From JBILVQ01 sp044370375 (GTDB taxonomy: Bacteria > Bacteroidota > Bacteroidia > UBA4408), in NCBI GenBank assembly GCA_044370375.1, contig JBILVQ010000001.1, positions 1-64,000 of the forward strand: a stretch of 64,000 bases of DNA, written 5' to 3'. The notes below the pieces were generated by a model. That model was given only the letters and a program-made list of their open reading frames with translations. It made no database searches and was not told the DNA's origin. How positions within the stretch are numbered: the stretch's first letter is position 1; each line of letters opens with the position of its first letter. Shown piece by piece: positions 25,555 through 34,262 of the stretch. A program made the position numbers and the translations under genes.

Positions 25555-26376
25555 ATGAAAAAATTTTTAGTCCCAACCGATTTTTCCCACGCTGCCGGAA
25601 CCTCAGTAGATTACGCTGCAGCTATGGCCCAGTTTATGGGAGCTGAAATCCTATTGTTTCATGCCTTTCATATTCCTATTCCTTCTACAGAAGCGCCTGT
25701 CGTTTTAATTTCTGAAGAAGATTTAATGAATGAAAATTTAACAACGCTGAAAAAATTTGCCCAAACCCTGACAGATAAATTTCCGGGTTTAACGGTCAAT
25801 TGCCTAGTTAATTCAGGTTTTGCAGCCGAAGAAATTCCTAAAATTGCCATGAGTCAAAAAGCAGACTTAATTGTAATGGGAGTAGGAGGATCAGGAATGG
25901 TAGATGAATATCTTTTTGGAAGCACTACCGTTGGCGTTATTCGTCATACCAAAATTCCGGTTTTGGTTATTCCAAAGAATCATATTTTTTCTCCTCCCGC
26001 TGGAATTGTTTTTTCTTGCGATTATACGGAGTTGCGTCAACTAAGCACCGCTGACCTGATCAAAAACATAGTCAAAACATTCAATAGTCATTTATTTGTG
26101 TTGAGTGTAGAAAGAGAGGGTGACCGTGTTTCTATTGAGAAAGCTATCTCAGGAGTTCACATTGAAGGTGCATTTAGCGAAATAAAACATTCACTTCATT
26201 TTCCTTATGGTGATGATGTAGTAAGTGGGATTAATGAGTTTGCAGATCAACATAAAGCCGGTTGGGTCATTATGATACCACATGAACATGGATTTCTGGA
26301 TCGCTTGTTGAACCGAAGTCTTACCCGAAAAATGATTTTCCACACCCATACGCCTTTGTTTGTAATTCACGATTAA
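25555..26376 (+). CDS. Universal stress protein, tandem UspA domains
   Basis: The 273-residue protein opens with MKKFLVPTDFSHAAGTS, a canonical Usp start. An ATG at 25543 would add four residues. The first domain keeps the nucleotide-binding pattern GVGGSGMVDEYLFGSTT and ends VIPK. The second domain (about 145-273) is diverged but ends with HEHGFLDRLLNRSLTRKM and the usual final strand PLFVIHD. It lies 27 bp after the hemerythrin-like gene, probably in the same operon. Confidence 0.88.
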   Translation: MKKFLVPTDFSHAAGTSVDYAAAMAQFMGAEILLFHAFHIPIPSTEAPVVLISEEDLMNENLTTLKKFAQTLTDKFPGLTVNCLVNSGFAAEEIPKIAMSQKADLIVMGVGGSGMVDEYLFGSTTVGVIRHTKIPVLVIPKNHIFSPPAGIVFSCDYTELRQLSTADLIKNIVKTFNSHLFVLSVEREGDRVSIEKAISGVHIEGAFSEIKHSLHFPYGDDVVSGINEFADQHKAGWVIMIPHEHGFLDRLLNRSLTRKMIFHTHTPLFVIHD

Positions 26377-26385
26377 TTCAATCCT

Positions 26386-26796
26386 ATGAAACTTGACATC
26401 AACTACCAGACTTCTTTGAATGAAATTCAAAATGAGTTTTCTGCCAGGTTTCCTAATCTCCAGTTGCGCTTTTTTTTACTCAATCATCCCGATGGCTCTA
26501 ACCCTGCCAAAGAAGAGCTTTCACCACTATTGAAATTAGAGGAGGTGCGAAAAGTACAAGGCAATGGCTGGGTTACTTTAGAAAAAGACCAAACTGTGGC
26601 CAAGTTGGAAGCAGATTTTAGAGTTCATTTTGGCCTTAATGCACAAGTCTTTAGAAGAGCAGGTAAAAACTGGCTGGAAACCACCAGTACCGATAGTTGG
26701 ACCCTCGAAAAACAAAATGAATTTGGCGCAGAAAGTCTTTTGACCATTAATGAATCCGACAAACCTTCCGATTATAGCCTTCGGGATGAGGATTAA
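26386..26796 (+). CDS. Small conserved-looking protein of unknown function
   Basis: This 136-residue soluble protein lies 9 bp after the universal stress gene and ends the operon. It has no signal peptide or membrane helix. The N-terminal part (LNEIQNEFSARFPNL) is amphipathic, the central part has a WVTLEKDQTVAKLE strand-helix segment, and the C-terminal part (QVFRRAGKNWLETTSTDSWTL) is rich in Trp and Thr. I do not recognise the family. Its position suggests a role with the hemerythrin and stress proteins; nothing in the sequence defines an activity. Confidence 0.7.
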   Translation: MKLDINYQTSLNEIQNEFSARFPNLQLRFFLLNHPDGSNPAKEELSPLLKLEEVRKVQGNGWVTLEKDQTVAKLEADFRVHFGLNAQVFRRAGKNWLETTSTDSWTLEKQNEFGAESLLTINESDKPSDYSLRDED

Positions 26797-26930
26797 AGGT
26801 TGAATTCTTTGTTTGCTTTGTTTTTTTTGAAATAAGACACAAAATAGTCCCATTTTCAGTTTCCTGTCTCAAGAAATCTTCACGATATTTCGATTTCGCT
26901 TTGTAGATTAGCGGTCAGAAATTGAATGAT

Positions 26931-28445
26931 ATGCAACAGCCTTTAAGTGAACAGGAAATTGTAAGAAGAAACTCCCTTGCAGAACTGGAAAAATCAGGGG
27001 TAAACCCTTACCCTGCAGAAGAATTTGTGGTAAATACCCATGCCGCAGATATTCATGAGAATTACGAAAGGGATAAGTTGGGTTATAAGAACGTTAGCAT
27101 GGCAGGAAGGATCATGACCCGAAGAATTATGGGTAATGCTTCCTTTGCAGAAATTCAAGACAATACCGGCAGAATTCAGATTTACATCAAAAGGGATGAA
27201 ATTTGTCTAGGCGAGGATAAGGCGCTCTACAATGTTGTTTTCAAAAAGCTATTGGATATTGGAGATATTGTAGGTGTAAAGGGTTATGTATTTACAACCC
27301 AAACCGGTGAAATTACTTTGCATGTCACCTCTTTTGTTTTACTATCCAAATCACTGCGCCCTCTCCCAATTGTGAAAACAGATGAATCGGGCAATGTGTT
27401 TGATGCCTTTACTGATCCTGAACAAAGGTACAGGATGAGATACCTCGACTTAATTGTAAATCCAGAAGTACGCTTCACTTTTGTGAAAAGAGCACAGTTG
27501 GTTAATTCAATGCGGACCTTCCTGAATAACAAAAGTTATCTCGAAGTTGAAACCCCGGTGCTTCAGCCACTCTATGGCGGTGCAGCAGCCCGACCATTTA
27601 AGACGCATCACAATACGCTTGATATGACTTTGTATCTGCGTATTGCCAATGAATTGTACCTTAAAAGACTTATCGTTGGAGGATTTGAAGGCGTTTATGA
27701 ATTTGCTAAGGACTTTAGAAATGAAGGAATGAGCAGGTTTCATAATCCTGAATTTACCCAGATGGAATTGTATGTTGCCTACAAAGATTATCTATGGATG
27801 ATGAATCTTGTAGAACAAATGGTAGAAAAGGTTTGCATCGATTTAAACGGATCGAACGAAGTATCCGTTGGTTCAAATACCATTAGCTTTCAAAGGCCTT
27901 GGAAGCGTTATACCATGTATGGCGCCATCAAAGAATATACAGGTTACGAGGTAGAAAAAATGAGTGATGATGAATTAGCAAAGGCTGCTGTTGCCCTTGG
28001 CGGAAAAGCCGAGAAAAGCATGGGAAGAGGTAAACTCATTGATGAAATTTTTGGTGCAGCCTGCGAACCAAAAATGATTCAGCCAACCATCATCATGGAT
28101 TATCCTGTTGAAATGTCGCCACTTGCAAAAAAACATCGAAGTGCCGAAGGCTTGGTAGAGCGCTTTGAGGTTATTTGTAATGGCAAGGAAATTTGTAATG
28201 CTTATTCAGAATTGAACGACCCCATTGATCAGCGCAAAAGACTCGAAGAACAACTGGAGCTTGGGCTGCGAGGCGATGAGGAGGCCATGACGCTTGATGA
28301 AGATTTTATTCGTGCTATAGAATTCGGAATGCCACCCACTGCCGGCCTTGGAATTGGAATCGATCGTCTTTGTATGATCATGACCAATGCCAACTCCATC
28401 CAAGATGTAATTTTTTTCCCACAAATGCGACCGGAGAAGATTTAG
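26931..28445 (+). CDS. lysS: Lysine--tRNA ligase (class II)
   Basis: LysS charges tRNA-Lys. The 504 residues comprise an OB-fold anticodon-binding domain (about 55-150; [19 protein letters not shown]) and a class II catalytic core with motif 1 ([21 protein letters not shown]), motif 2 ([20 protein letters not shown]) and motif 3 ([12 protein letters not shown]). Length and order are normal. The ATG at 26931 is preferred over the in-frame TTG at 26922. The preceding 134-bp gap shows no convincing promoter. Confidence 0.96.
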   Translation: MQQPLSEQEIVRRNSLAELEKSGVNPYPAEEFVVNTHAADIHENYERDKLGYKNVSMAGRIMTRRIMGNASFAEIQDNTGRIQIYIKRDEICLGEDKALYNVVFKKLLDIGDIVGVKGYVFTTQTGEITLHVTSFVLLSKSLRPLPIVKTDESGNVFDAFTDPEQRYRMRYLDLIVNPEVRFTFVKRAQLVNSMRTFLNNKSYLEVETPVLQPLYGGAAARPFKTHHNTLDMTLYLRIANELYLKRLIVGGFEGVYEFAKDFRNEGMSRFHNPEFTQMELYVAYKDYLWMMNLVEQMVEKVCIDLNGSNEVSVGSNTISFQRPWKRYTMYGAIKEYTGYEVEKMSDDELAKAAVALGGKAEKSMGRGKLIDEIFGAACEPKMIQPTIIMDYPVEMSPLAKKHRSAEGLVERFEVICNGKEICNAYSELNDPIDQRKRLEEQLELGLRGDEEAMTLDEDFIRAIEFGMPPTAGLGIGIDRLCMIMTNANSIQDVIFFPQMRPEKI

Positions 28446-28459
28446 GCTTTTTTGGGTCA

Positions 28460-30418
28460 ATGCAATTTTTAAAGAAAAATCACGATTACTGGGCGCTGCT
28501 TCCCATTCTGGCAGTTGCTGCCTTTTTCAGGTGGAAGGGATTTGCCGAATGGTCGCTTACCAATGATGAGTTGAGCGCACTATATGGCCTTTCTCTTGAA
28601 ACGCTTTCTTTAACTATCAACGATTATGTTTACAACGATATGCATCCTGCCGGTGTACAATTGTTGATGTTTGCGTGGTGCAAAATTTTTGGTACTTCTG
28701 TCTTTGCTGTTCGATTGCCATTCGTTGTTATGGGCATTCTTTCTGTAGCACTCACCTTTGAAGTGGGAAAGAGATTTTTTTCAGCCAATGTTGGCTTAAT
28801 GGCCGCAGCTTATTTTGCCATTATGCAATTACCGGTGCTCTATACACAGTTGGCAAGGCCTTATAGCAGTGGAATGTTGCTGGTCTTGTGGACAACCATT
28901 GCTTGGCATAATCTGGTGTCTGCCAATAGCCGTGCATCCATGGTACATTACCTACATTGGAGTTTGACCACGGCATTGTGTTTATACAACCATTATTTTA
29001 GCGCATTGGTCCCTATTGTGCTAGGTTTTTCAGGTTATTTTATCCTTGACAAGTCACAGTTTAAAGCATATTCTTTTTCAGGGATGCTTTCCTTACTTTT
29101 GTTTTTGCCCCATTTATCTTTATCCATTGCCCAATTTTCAAGAGGCGGTGTGGGAACCTGGTTGGGTCCGCCTGATATTCGCTTTTTTAATGATTTTTTC
29201 TTTGCGCTGTTTAACGAAAATTATTTCACCTGGTTTCTGTTTTCAATGCTTGCTTTCTTCGCTTTGGTTAAGTCAAGAGCAAACTTTGTAAACAAGCCAA
29301 ATTGGATTATTTCTTTGGTGCTATTCCTCTTTCCATTGCTGTTAGGATATTTTTATTCAGTTTATGTTAACCCGGTACTTCAACCTTCTATTTTGCTTTT
29401 TTTTGTTCCCTTTCTATTAATGGCTGCCATGGCAGGGTTTACTGCCTATTCAGCGAGAGTGGTGGTTTTGCTTTCTTTTTTGGTTTTAGGAATAGGGTCT
29501 TTTACCATCATTAAAGTAAACAAGTTCAACCAAAGCGAGAAGTTTGCAACGTTTAGTGAAATAGCAAGACTCGTGCAGCATAGCGTGGATAGCCTTGGAC
29601 GTGACAATATCGATTTTGCCATGAATGTGGTGCATCCCTTTTACCTGGAATATTATTTTAAACGAAAGAATATAACGATTCCTTTTTTAACAAGTTCAAA
29701 CAAGGGGGGTGAGGAGTTGAGGAAATTCCGGAGTCTTGTCAATCAGTCTAACAAGAAGTATTTCCTTTATACATGGACAAATAGTGATAACCCGCTGCAG
29801 ATTTATTCGATCATTAGGGAAAAATTCCCTTGTTTGATAGAAAGAAAATTCTTCTTTAATAGTGAGTTTTATTTGTTTGCAAAACAAGATGCATGCACCG
29901 ATTCAATTGAAAAAACCAGATTTGTTTCGGTGAATACTTTTAAAACGAATCTCGCCTATTGGTCGTATGCTGGTCCATACAAGGATTCGCTTAATAATCA
30001 ATGGTCCGGAATGGGTCAATTGTTAACACCAAAAGTTCTTTATAGCGAAAATTTTGAAGCGCCTTTGAAAGATTTAATTCTACAAACGGATGATATTATT
30101 CTGGCATCTGTTGATTTTAAATCCCTTTCAGATAATTGCAAGGCCACCTTGTGTATTTCTGTTTCCGATAGCGATAAAGATATTCATTGGAGTGCTACTC
30201 CATTAAGTGTATTTATTGATTCTACGAAAGATTTTTCAAGGGCTTACCATGCAATCCGTATACCTGAAATTAGAACCCAATCCGCCAAGGTTAAGGTATA
30301 TGTTGCAAACCCGGATGCCACAGGTAATTTGATTGTCAATAATTTTGTTGTAAAAGCAACGGATGGCAACCCATTACTGTACGGCAAAAGGATTAAGTTT
30401 TCTTCGCTGCCGGAATGA
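28460..30418 (+). CDS. GT-C fold membrane glycosyltransferase, family 39-like
   Basis: This 652-residue protein has about ten hydrophobic segments up to residue about 370. The first periplasmic loop carries the acidic DELSALYGLS motif and MHPAGVQLLMFAWCKIFG typical of PMT/ArnT-type (GT39/GT83) transferases that use polyprenyl-phosphate sugars. The C-terminal part (about 375-652) is soluble and beta-rich and would face the periplasm. The ATG at 28460 lies 15 bp after lysS; an in-frame start inside lysS is rejected because the signal-anchor region begins here. It overlaps the next membrane protein by 4 bp (ATGA), so the two are coupled and may work together on glycan transfer. Donor and acceptor are unknown. 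Confidence 0.75.
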   Translation: MQFLKKNHDYWALLPILAVAAFFRWKGFAEWSLTNDELSALYGLSLETLSLTINDYVYNDMHPAGVQLLMFAWCKIFGTSVFAVRLPFVVMGILSVALTFEVGKRFFSANVGLMAAAYFAIMQLPVLYTQLARPYSSGMLLVLWTTIAWHNLVSANSRASMVHYLHWSLTTALCLYNHYFSALVPIVLGFSGYFILDKSQFKAYSFSGMLSLLLFLPHLSLSIAQFSRGGVGTWLGPPDIRFFNDFFFALFNENYFTWFLFSMLAFFALVKSRANFVNKPNWIISLVLFLFPLLLGYFYSVYVNPVLQPSILLFFVPFLLMAAMAGFTAYSARVVVLLSFLVLGIGSFTIIKVNKFNQSEKFATFSEIARLVQHSVDSLGRDNIDFAMNVVHPFYLEYYFKRKNITIPFLTSSNKGGEELRKFRSLVNQSNKKYFLYTWTNSDNPLQIYSIIREKFPCLIERKFFFNSEFYLFAKQDACTDSIEKTRFVSVNTFKTNLAYWSYAGPYKDSLNNQWSGMGQLLTPKVLYSENFEAPLKDLILQTDDIILASVDFKSLSDNCKATLCISVSDSDKDIHWSATPLSVFIDSTKDFSRAYHAIRIPEIRTQSAKVKVYVANPDATGNLIVNNFVVKATDGNPLLYGKRIKFSSLPE

Positions 30419-32163
30419 AGCAATTTTTACCTCAGCCATATTATGCTTTGCTTGGATTAATCCTACTGGCACTTTTTTTTACTTTCAGAAATCCGAATAA
30501 CGCATGGGATCGGGTTATCCAAGCAGAGGGTTTGGGCTATTATGCGTATTTGCCTGCTATCTTCATTCACCATGATCTATCGTGGGAGTCAACCGCATTG
30601 GCTGCACAGCCTTATTATAATCGCGATATCAGAGGCGATTTCCTGAATAAAATTGATCAGAAAGGAATCAATAAGTATTTTCCGGGTATCGCCATTTTGT
30701 GGTTGCCTTTTTTTTTAGTTGCTCATTTTTTGTCTTTTCTTACAGGGATGAATCCGGATGGGTTCGGTTTGCTTTATCAGTATTCAATTGCGTTTTCGGC
30801 TATTTTTTATTTATTACTAGGACTAAAGTATTGCGAAGGGATGCTCAAAGAACTATCACTCACGGTTTTTTGGGCTCGCCTTTCCAGCCTACTGATTTTA
30901 TTGGGTAGTAATCTTTTATACAATACGCTTGGTGTTGCTTCACAATCACATGTTTATTCCTTTTTTCTTTTGTCTGGAGTGCTGTTTCATGGTATACGCT
31001 ATTTTCGTTTAATGGCCGTAGATAAAAGAGATGTTATTTTTGCATCACTTTATCTTTCAATTGCCTTTTGCATCCGACCAACAGATATTTTGGTCTTACT
31101 GTCGTTGCCTTTTTTTATCGCAGTTTTGAAAATTCCAATCAATAGTTTAAGGTTGTTTATTAGCAATATCCGCCACCTTTCCTTTGCTGCTTTTTCTTTT
31201 CTTCTTCCTATTGCGCTTACCATGCTTCTTTGGTATTTACAAACAGAAAGTTTTATTGCAGATAGTTATGTAGGAGAACATTTTTATTTTGCGAACCCGC
31301 AATTGAGTAATTTTTTATTCAGTTTTAGAAAGGGCTGGCTAACTTATCATCCTATATTTTATTTATCGTTTGTTGGTCTGTTGATTTTGCTTTTTCAACA
31401 AAACCGGGCTGCCTTCTTTTCGGGATTTCTTTTCGTTTTTATGCTGGTTTATGTTTTCTCTTCTTGGTGGATCTGGACTTATTCTGTTCCTTTCGGACAG
31501 AGGGTTATGATTGATTTTTATCCATTTTTTATTTTTCTTTTCGGATTAGCATTGAAATATTTGAATTCACTAAGATTAAAAATATTTGTAAGCATCTCTC
31601 TTTTGTTGGTTACTTTTAATCTTTGGCGAACTTACCAATATCAAAAGGGAATTATTCCATGGGAATATGTTACCTCAAAGCTATATTTTTCAACCATTTT
31701 TGATGGTGGCCCTGTTGCACGTTATTTGGTAAATGAACCCAGGATAGTGGATCGGAAAACACTTTCATTAACCCCGCTTGAAAATGGCCTTGGCCGGTTG
31801 CAAACGGAAACTTCCATCAGGAATGTTTTTCAAACCGCATTGCCTTCTTTCGATGCAGCAGGGATTCGGCATTTGCGCGTTAATACAACTGCTAACTGCC
31901 CTAAAATTTCAGGAGAAGTAAGGATTGATTTGGTATTGTTTTTTGAAGGCAAAGAGGTCAGAAGAGAGTCACGATTTGCGAATGATTATTTTCATCCCGG
32001 AAAGTTTACTCCAATTTGTTTCGGATTCGAATTTGCTCCTCATGAAAAGGCCGATAGTCTTGTTTATCAGCTCCTATATGGGCCTAATGCTGAGCCTGTT
32101 CTTTTTGGTAACGTACAAATTGAATTAATGGCAGAAAACGAAATACCTGAATTTGTTCCATAA
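30415..32163 (+). CDS. Polytopic membrane protein, GT-C-like
   Basis: This 582-residue protein has about ten transmembrane segments (residues 8-24, then repeatedly to about 410) and a soluble C-terminal domain (about 440-582) with beta-sandwich character. The first loop has NAWDRVIQAEGLGYYAYLPA, a pattern seen in uncharacterised Bacteroidota membrane proteins that resemble GT-C glycosyltransferases. Acidic residues in that loop could be catalytic, but this is inference. It begins within the stop codon of the GT39-like gene. Shared topology (membrane core plus C-terminal periplasmic domain) suggests a functional pair. Confidence 0.65.
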   Translation: MKQFLPQPYYALLGLILLALFFTFRNPNNAWDRVIQAEGLGYYAYLPAIFIHHDLSWESTALAAQPYYNRDIRGDFLNKIDQKGINKYFPGIAILWLPFFLVAHFLSFLTGMNPDGFGLLYQYSIAFSAIFYLLLGLKYCEGMLKELSLTVFWARLSSLLILLGSNLLYNTLGVASQSHVYSFFLLSGVLFHGIRYFRLMAVDKRDVIFASLYLSIAFCIRPTDILVLLSLPFFIAVLKIPINSLRLFISNIRHLSFAAFSFLLPIALTMLLWYLQTESFIADSYVGEHFYFANPQLSNFLFSFRKGWLTYHPIFYLSFVGLLILLFQQNRAAFFSGFLFVFMLVYVFSSWWIWTYSVPFGQRVMIDFYPFFIFLFGLALKYLNSLRLKIFVSISLLLVTFNLWRTYQYQKGIIPWEYVTSKLYFSTIFDGGPVARYLVNEPRIVDRKTLSLTPLENGLGRLQTETSIRNVFQTALPSFDAAGIRHLRVNTTANCPKISGEVRIDLVLFFEGKEVRRESRFANDYFHPGKFTPICFGFEFAPHEKADSLVYQLLYGPNAEPVLFGNVQIELMAENEIPEFVP

Positions 32164-32184
32164 TTTTTGTAATTTTATTTTTTT

Positions 32185-33183
32185 ATGGAAAAACCGAGCA
32201 TTGGAATCATAGGAGGAGGTAGTTGGGCAACTGCATTAGCAAAGATTTTTTCCCAACAAACCGGGTTGTCAATCAACTGGTGGGTAAGAAACCAGGAGGT
32301 GGCCAACCATATTGAAAGTTTTGGTCACAACCCGAATTACCTTAGTTCTGTTCAATTTGAGAAAAACAGAATTTATGTTTCTTCCTCAATTCAAGAGGTA
32401 ATTAAAAGAAGCACTTATTTGGTATTTGCTATCCCCGCTGCTTTTCTACAGAAATCTTTGTCAGGCGTTTCATCACGAGATTTAGAAAACAAGTTTATTA
32501 TTTGTGCCATTAAAGGCGTTATTCCTGAAAAGAATTTAATTCCCTGTCATTTTTTCCAGAATGAATTTAAGGTGGGTCAGGATGCGATAGGCGTTATTAC
32601 TGGTCCGTGTCATGCAGAGGAAGTGGCGCTTGAAAAACTAAGTTTTCTGACCATTGCTTCTTCCAATCAGAAATTATCATTGCAAGTTTCAGACTGGCTG
32701 AAATGTCGTTACATCCGTACCGTTCTTTCAACCGATACGGATGGTGCGGAATATGCCGGTGTGCTAAAGAATATTTATGCTGTTGGCAGTGGAATTTTTC
32801 ATGGCCTAGGCTATGGCGACAATTTTCAGGCAGTTTTTATTACCAATGCCATTCGTGAAATGGAACGCTTTTTGTCAAAAACCAGCACAATTACTTATGA
32901 TGTAAAAGAGTCTGCCTATTTGGGTGATTTGTTGGTCACAGCCTATTCACAGTTTAGCAGGAACCGTACTTTTGGAAATATGATTGGTAAGGGTTACTCT
33001 GTAAAGTCGGCACAAATTGAAATGAATATGATTGCCGAAGGTTTTTATGCCTGCAAAAGTATCTATCAGATAAATCAACAATTAGGGGCCGATATTCCAA
33101 TTGTTGATGCGGTTTACAGGATTCTCTATGAGCGAATGAGTCCTGCCATTGAAATGAAATTACTGAGTTCAAAACTTTCCTAA
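32185..33183 (+). CDS. gpsA: NAD(P)H-dependent glycerol-3-phosphate dehydrogenase
   Basis: GpsA reduces dihydroxyacetone phosphate to sn-glycerol 3-phosphate for phospholipid synthesis. The 332 residues open with the dinucleotide motif IGIIGGGSWATALAKI. The family features KGVIPEKNLIP, GPCHAEEVA, the catalytic Lys segment EYAGVLKNIYAVGSGI, and YLGDLLVTAYSQFSRNRTFG all follow. Length is normal. The gap to the upstream gene is 21 bp and to the aldo/keto reductase 12 bp, so it is likely part of one transcript. Confidence 0.94.
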   Translation: MEKPSIGIIGGGSWATALAKIFSQQTGLSINWWVRNQEVANHIESFGHNPNYLSSVQFEKNRIYVSSSIQEVIKRSTYLVFAIPAAFLQKSLSGVSSRDLENKFIICAIKGVIPEKNLIPCHFFQNEFKVGQDAIGVITGPCHAEEVALEKLSFLTIASSNQKLSLQVSDWLKCRYIRTVLSTDTDGAEYAGVLKNIYAVGSGIFHGLGYGDNFQAVFITNAIREMERFLSKTSTITYDVKESAYLGDLLVTAYSQFSRNRTFGNMIGKGYSVKSAQIEMNMIAEGFYACKSIYQINQQLGADIPIVDAVYRILYERMSPAIEMKLLSSKLS

Positions 33184-33195
33184 AATAAATTGGCT

Positions 33196-34212
33196 ATGAT
33201 GAAGTATAGATTGTTCGGTAAATCCGGACTTAGGGTTTCTGAGATTTGTTTAGGAACCATGACCTTTGGTACCGAATGGGGCTGGGGTGCTGATTGGGAT
33301 GAATCCAAAAAGATTTTTGAAGAATACACCAATGCCGGAGGAAATTTTCTTGATACGGCAAACCGCTATACAGAAGGTACTAGCGAAAGATTTTTAGGCG
33401 AATTGATGGCTGCAGATCGTCACCATTTTGTTTTGGCAACCAAGTATTCTTTGAAAGACCGCTTTGGTGATCCGAACTTTGTGGGTAATCACCGTAAAAA
33501 CATGATGCGTTCGGTGCAGGAAAGTTTACTTCGTTTAAAAACCGATTATATCGATGTTTTGTGGGTTCACGCCTGGGATTTTCTTACTCCCGAACAAGAA
33601 GTGATGCGCGGTTTAGACGACCTTGTGTCCAGAGGTATGGTACATTACATTGGAATTTCCGACACGCCTGCATGGGTTGTTTCACGTTGCAACACCATGG
33701 CAGAATTGATGGGTTGGACTTGTTTTACTGGATTGCAAGTTGAATACAGTTTAATGCAAAGAACCCCTGAACGCGATCTTCTTCCCATGGCAGCAGCTCT
33801 TGGCTTAACGGTTACACCCTGGGCGCCTTTGGCAGGAGGTGTTTTAACCGGTAAGTACCTCAAAAATGATCCGGGTAGAATTACAGAAGGAAGTATCCGA
33901 CGAAATGAAAGAAATACCACAATCGTTAAAGAGGTGATGGCCATTGCAGATGCCAAGTCTTGCTCATCTGCTCAGGTCGCTCTTGCTTGGATGCGGCAAC
34001 ATGCTGTTGGCTCTATCCCTATTGTTGGAGCCAGAAAGGCAACGCATTTGCAGGATAGTTTAGGCAGCGTTCATGTAGTTTTAGACCAGAATGAGTTGAC
34101 GCGTCTCAATGAGGTCAGCAAAGTTGAATTGGGCTTTCCGCACGATTTTTTGTCAGGAGATCCAATCAAAGACAATTTATATGGAGGAACCTATTTCGAT
34201 ATCATTCGTTAA
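33196..34212 (+). CDS. Aldo/keto reductase
   Basis: This 338-residue TIM-barrel NADPH oxidoreductase begins MMKYRLFGKSGLRVSEICLG. The catalytic tetrad positions can be seen: Asp and Tyr in FLDTANRYTEG, Lys in VLATKYSL and His in VLWVHAWD. Cofactor-binding segments TPWAPLAGGVLTGKY and PIVGARKATHLQDSL are near the C terminus. It is closest in style to the YajO/Tas-like and potassium-channel beta-subunit-like group; the substrate is unknown. The in-frame TTG at 33190 is a less likely start than the ATG pair at 33196/33199. Confidence 0.9.
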   Translation: MMKYRLFGKSGLRVSEICLGTMTFGTEWGWGADWDESKKIFEEYTNAGGNFLDTANRYTEGTSERFLGELMAADRHHFVLATKYSLKDRFGDPNFVGNHRKNMMRSVQESLLRLKTDYIDVLWVHAWDFLTPEQEVMRGLDDLVSRGMVHYIGISDTPAWVVSRCNTMAELMGWTCFTGLQVEYSLMQRTPERDLLPMAAALGLTVTPWAPLAGGVLTGKYLKNDPGRITEGSIRRNERNTTIVKEVMAIADAKSCSSAQVALAWMRQHAVGSIPIVGARKATHLQDSLGSVHVVLDQNELTRLNEVSKVELGFPHDFLSGDPIKDNLYGGTYFDIIR

Positions 34213-34262
34213 GGTGGATGGAAAAATTAAATGATGAATTCTTATTTCTTGTAGAAAAGCAA

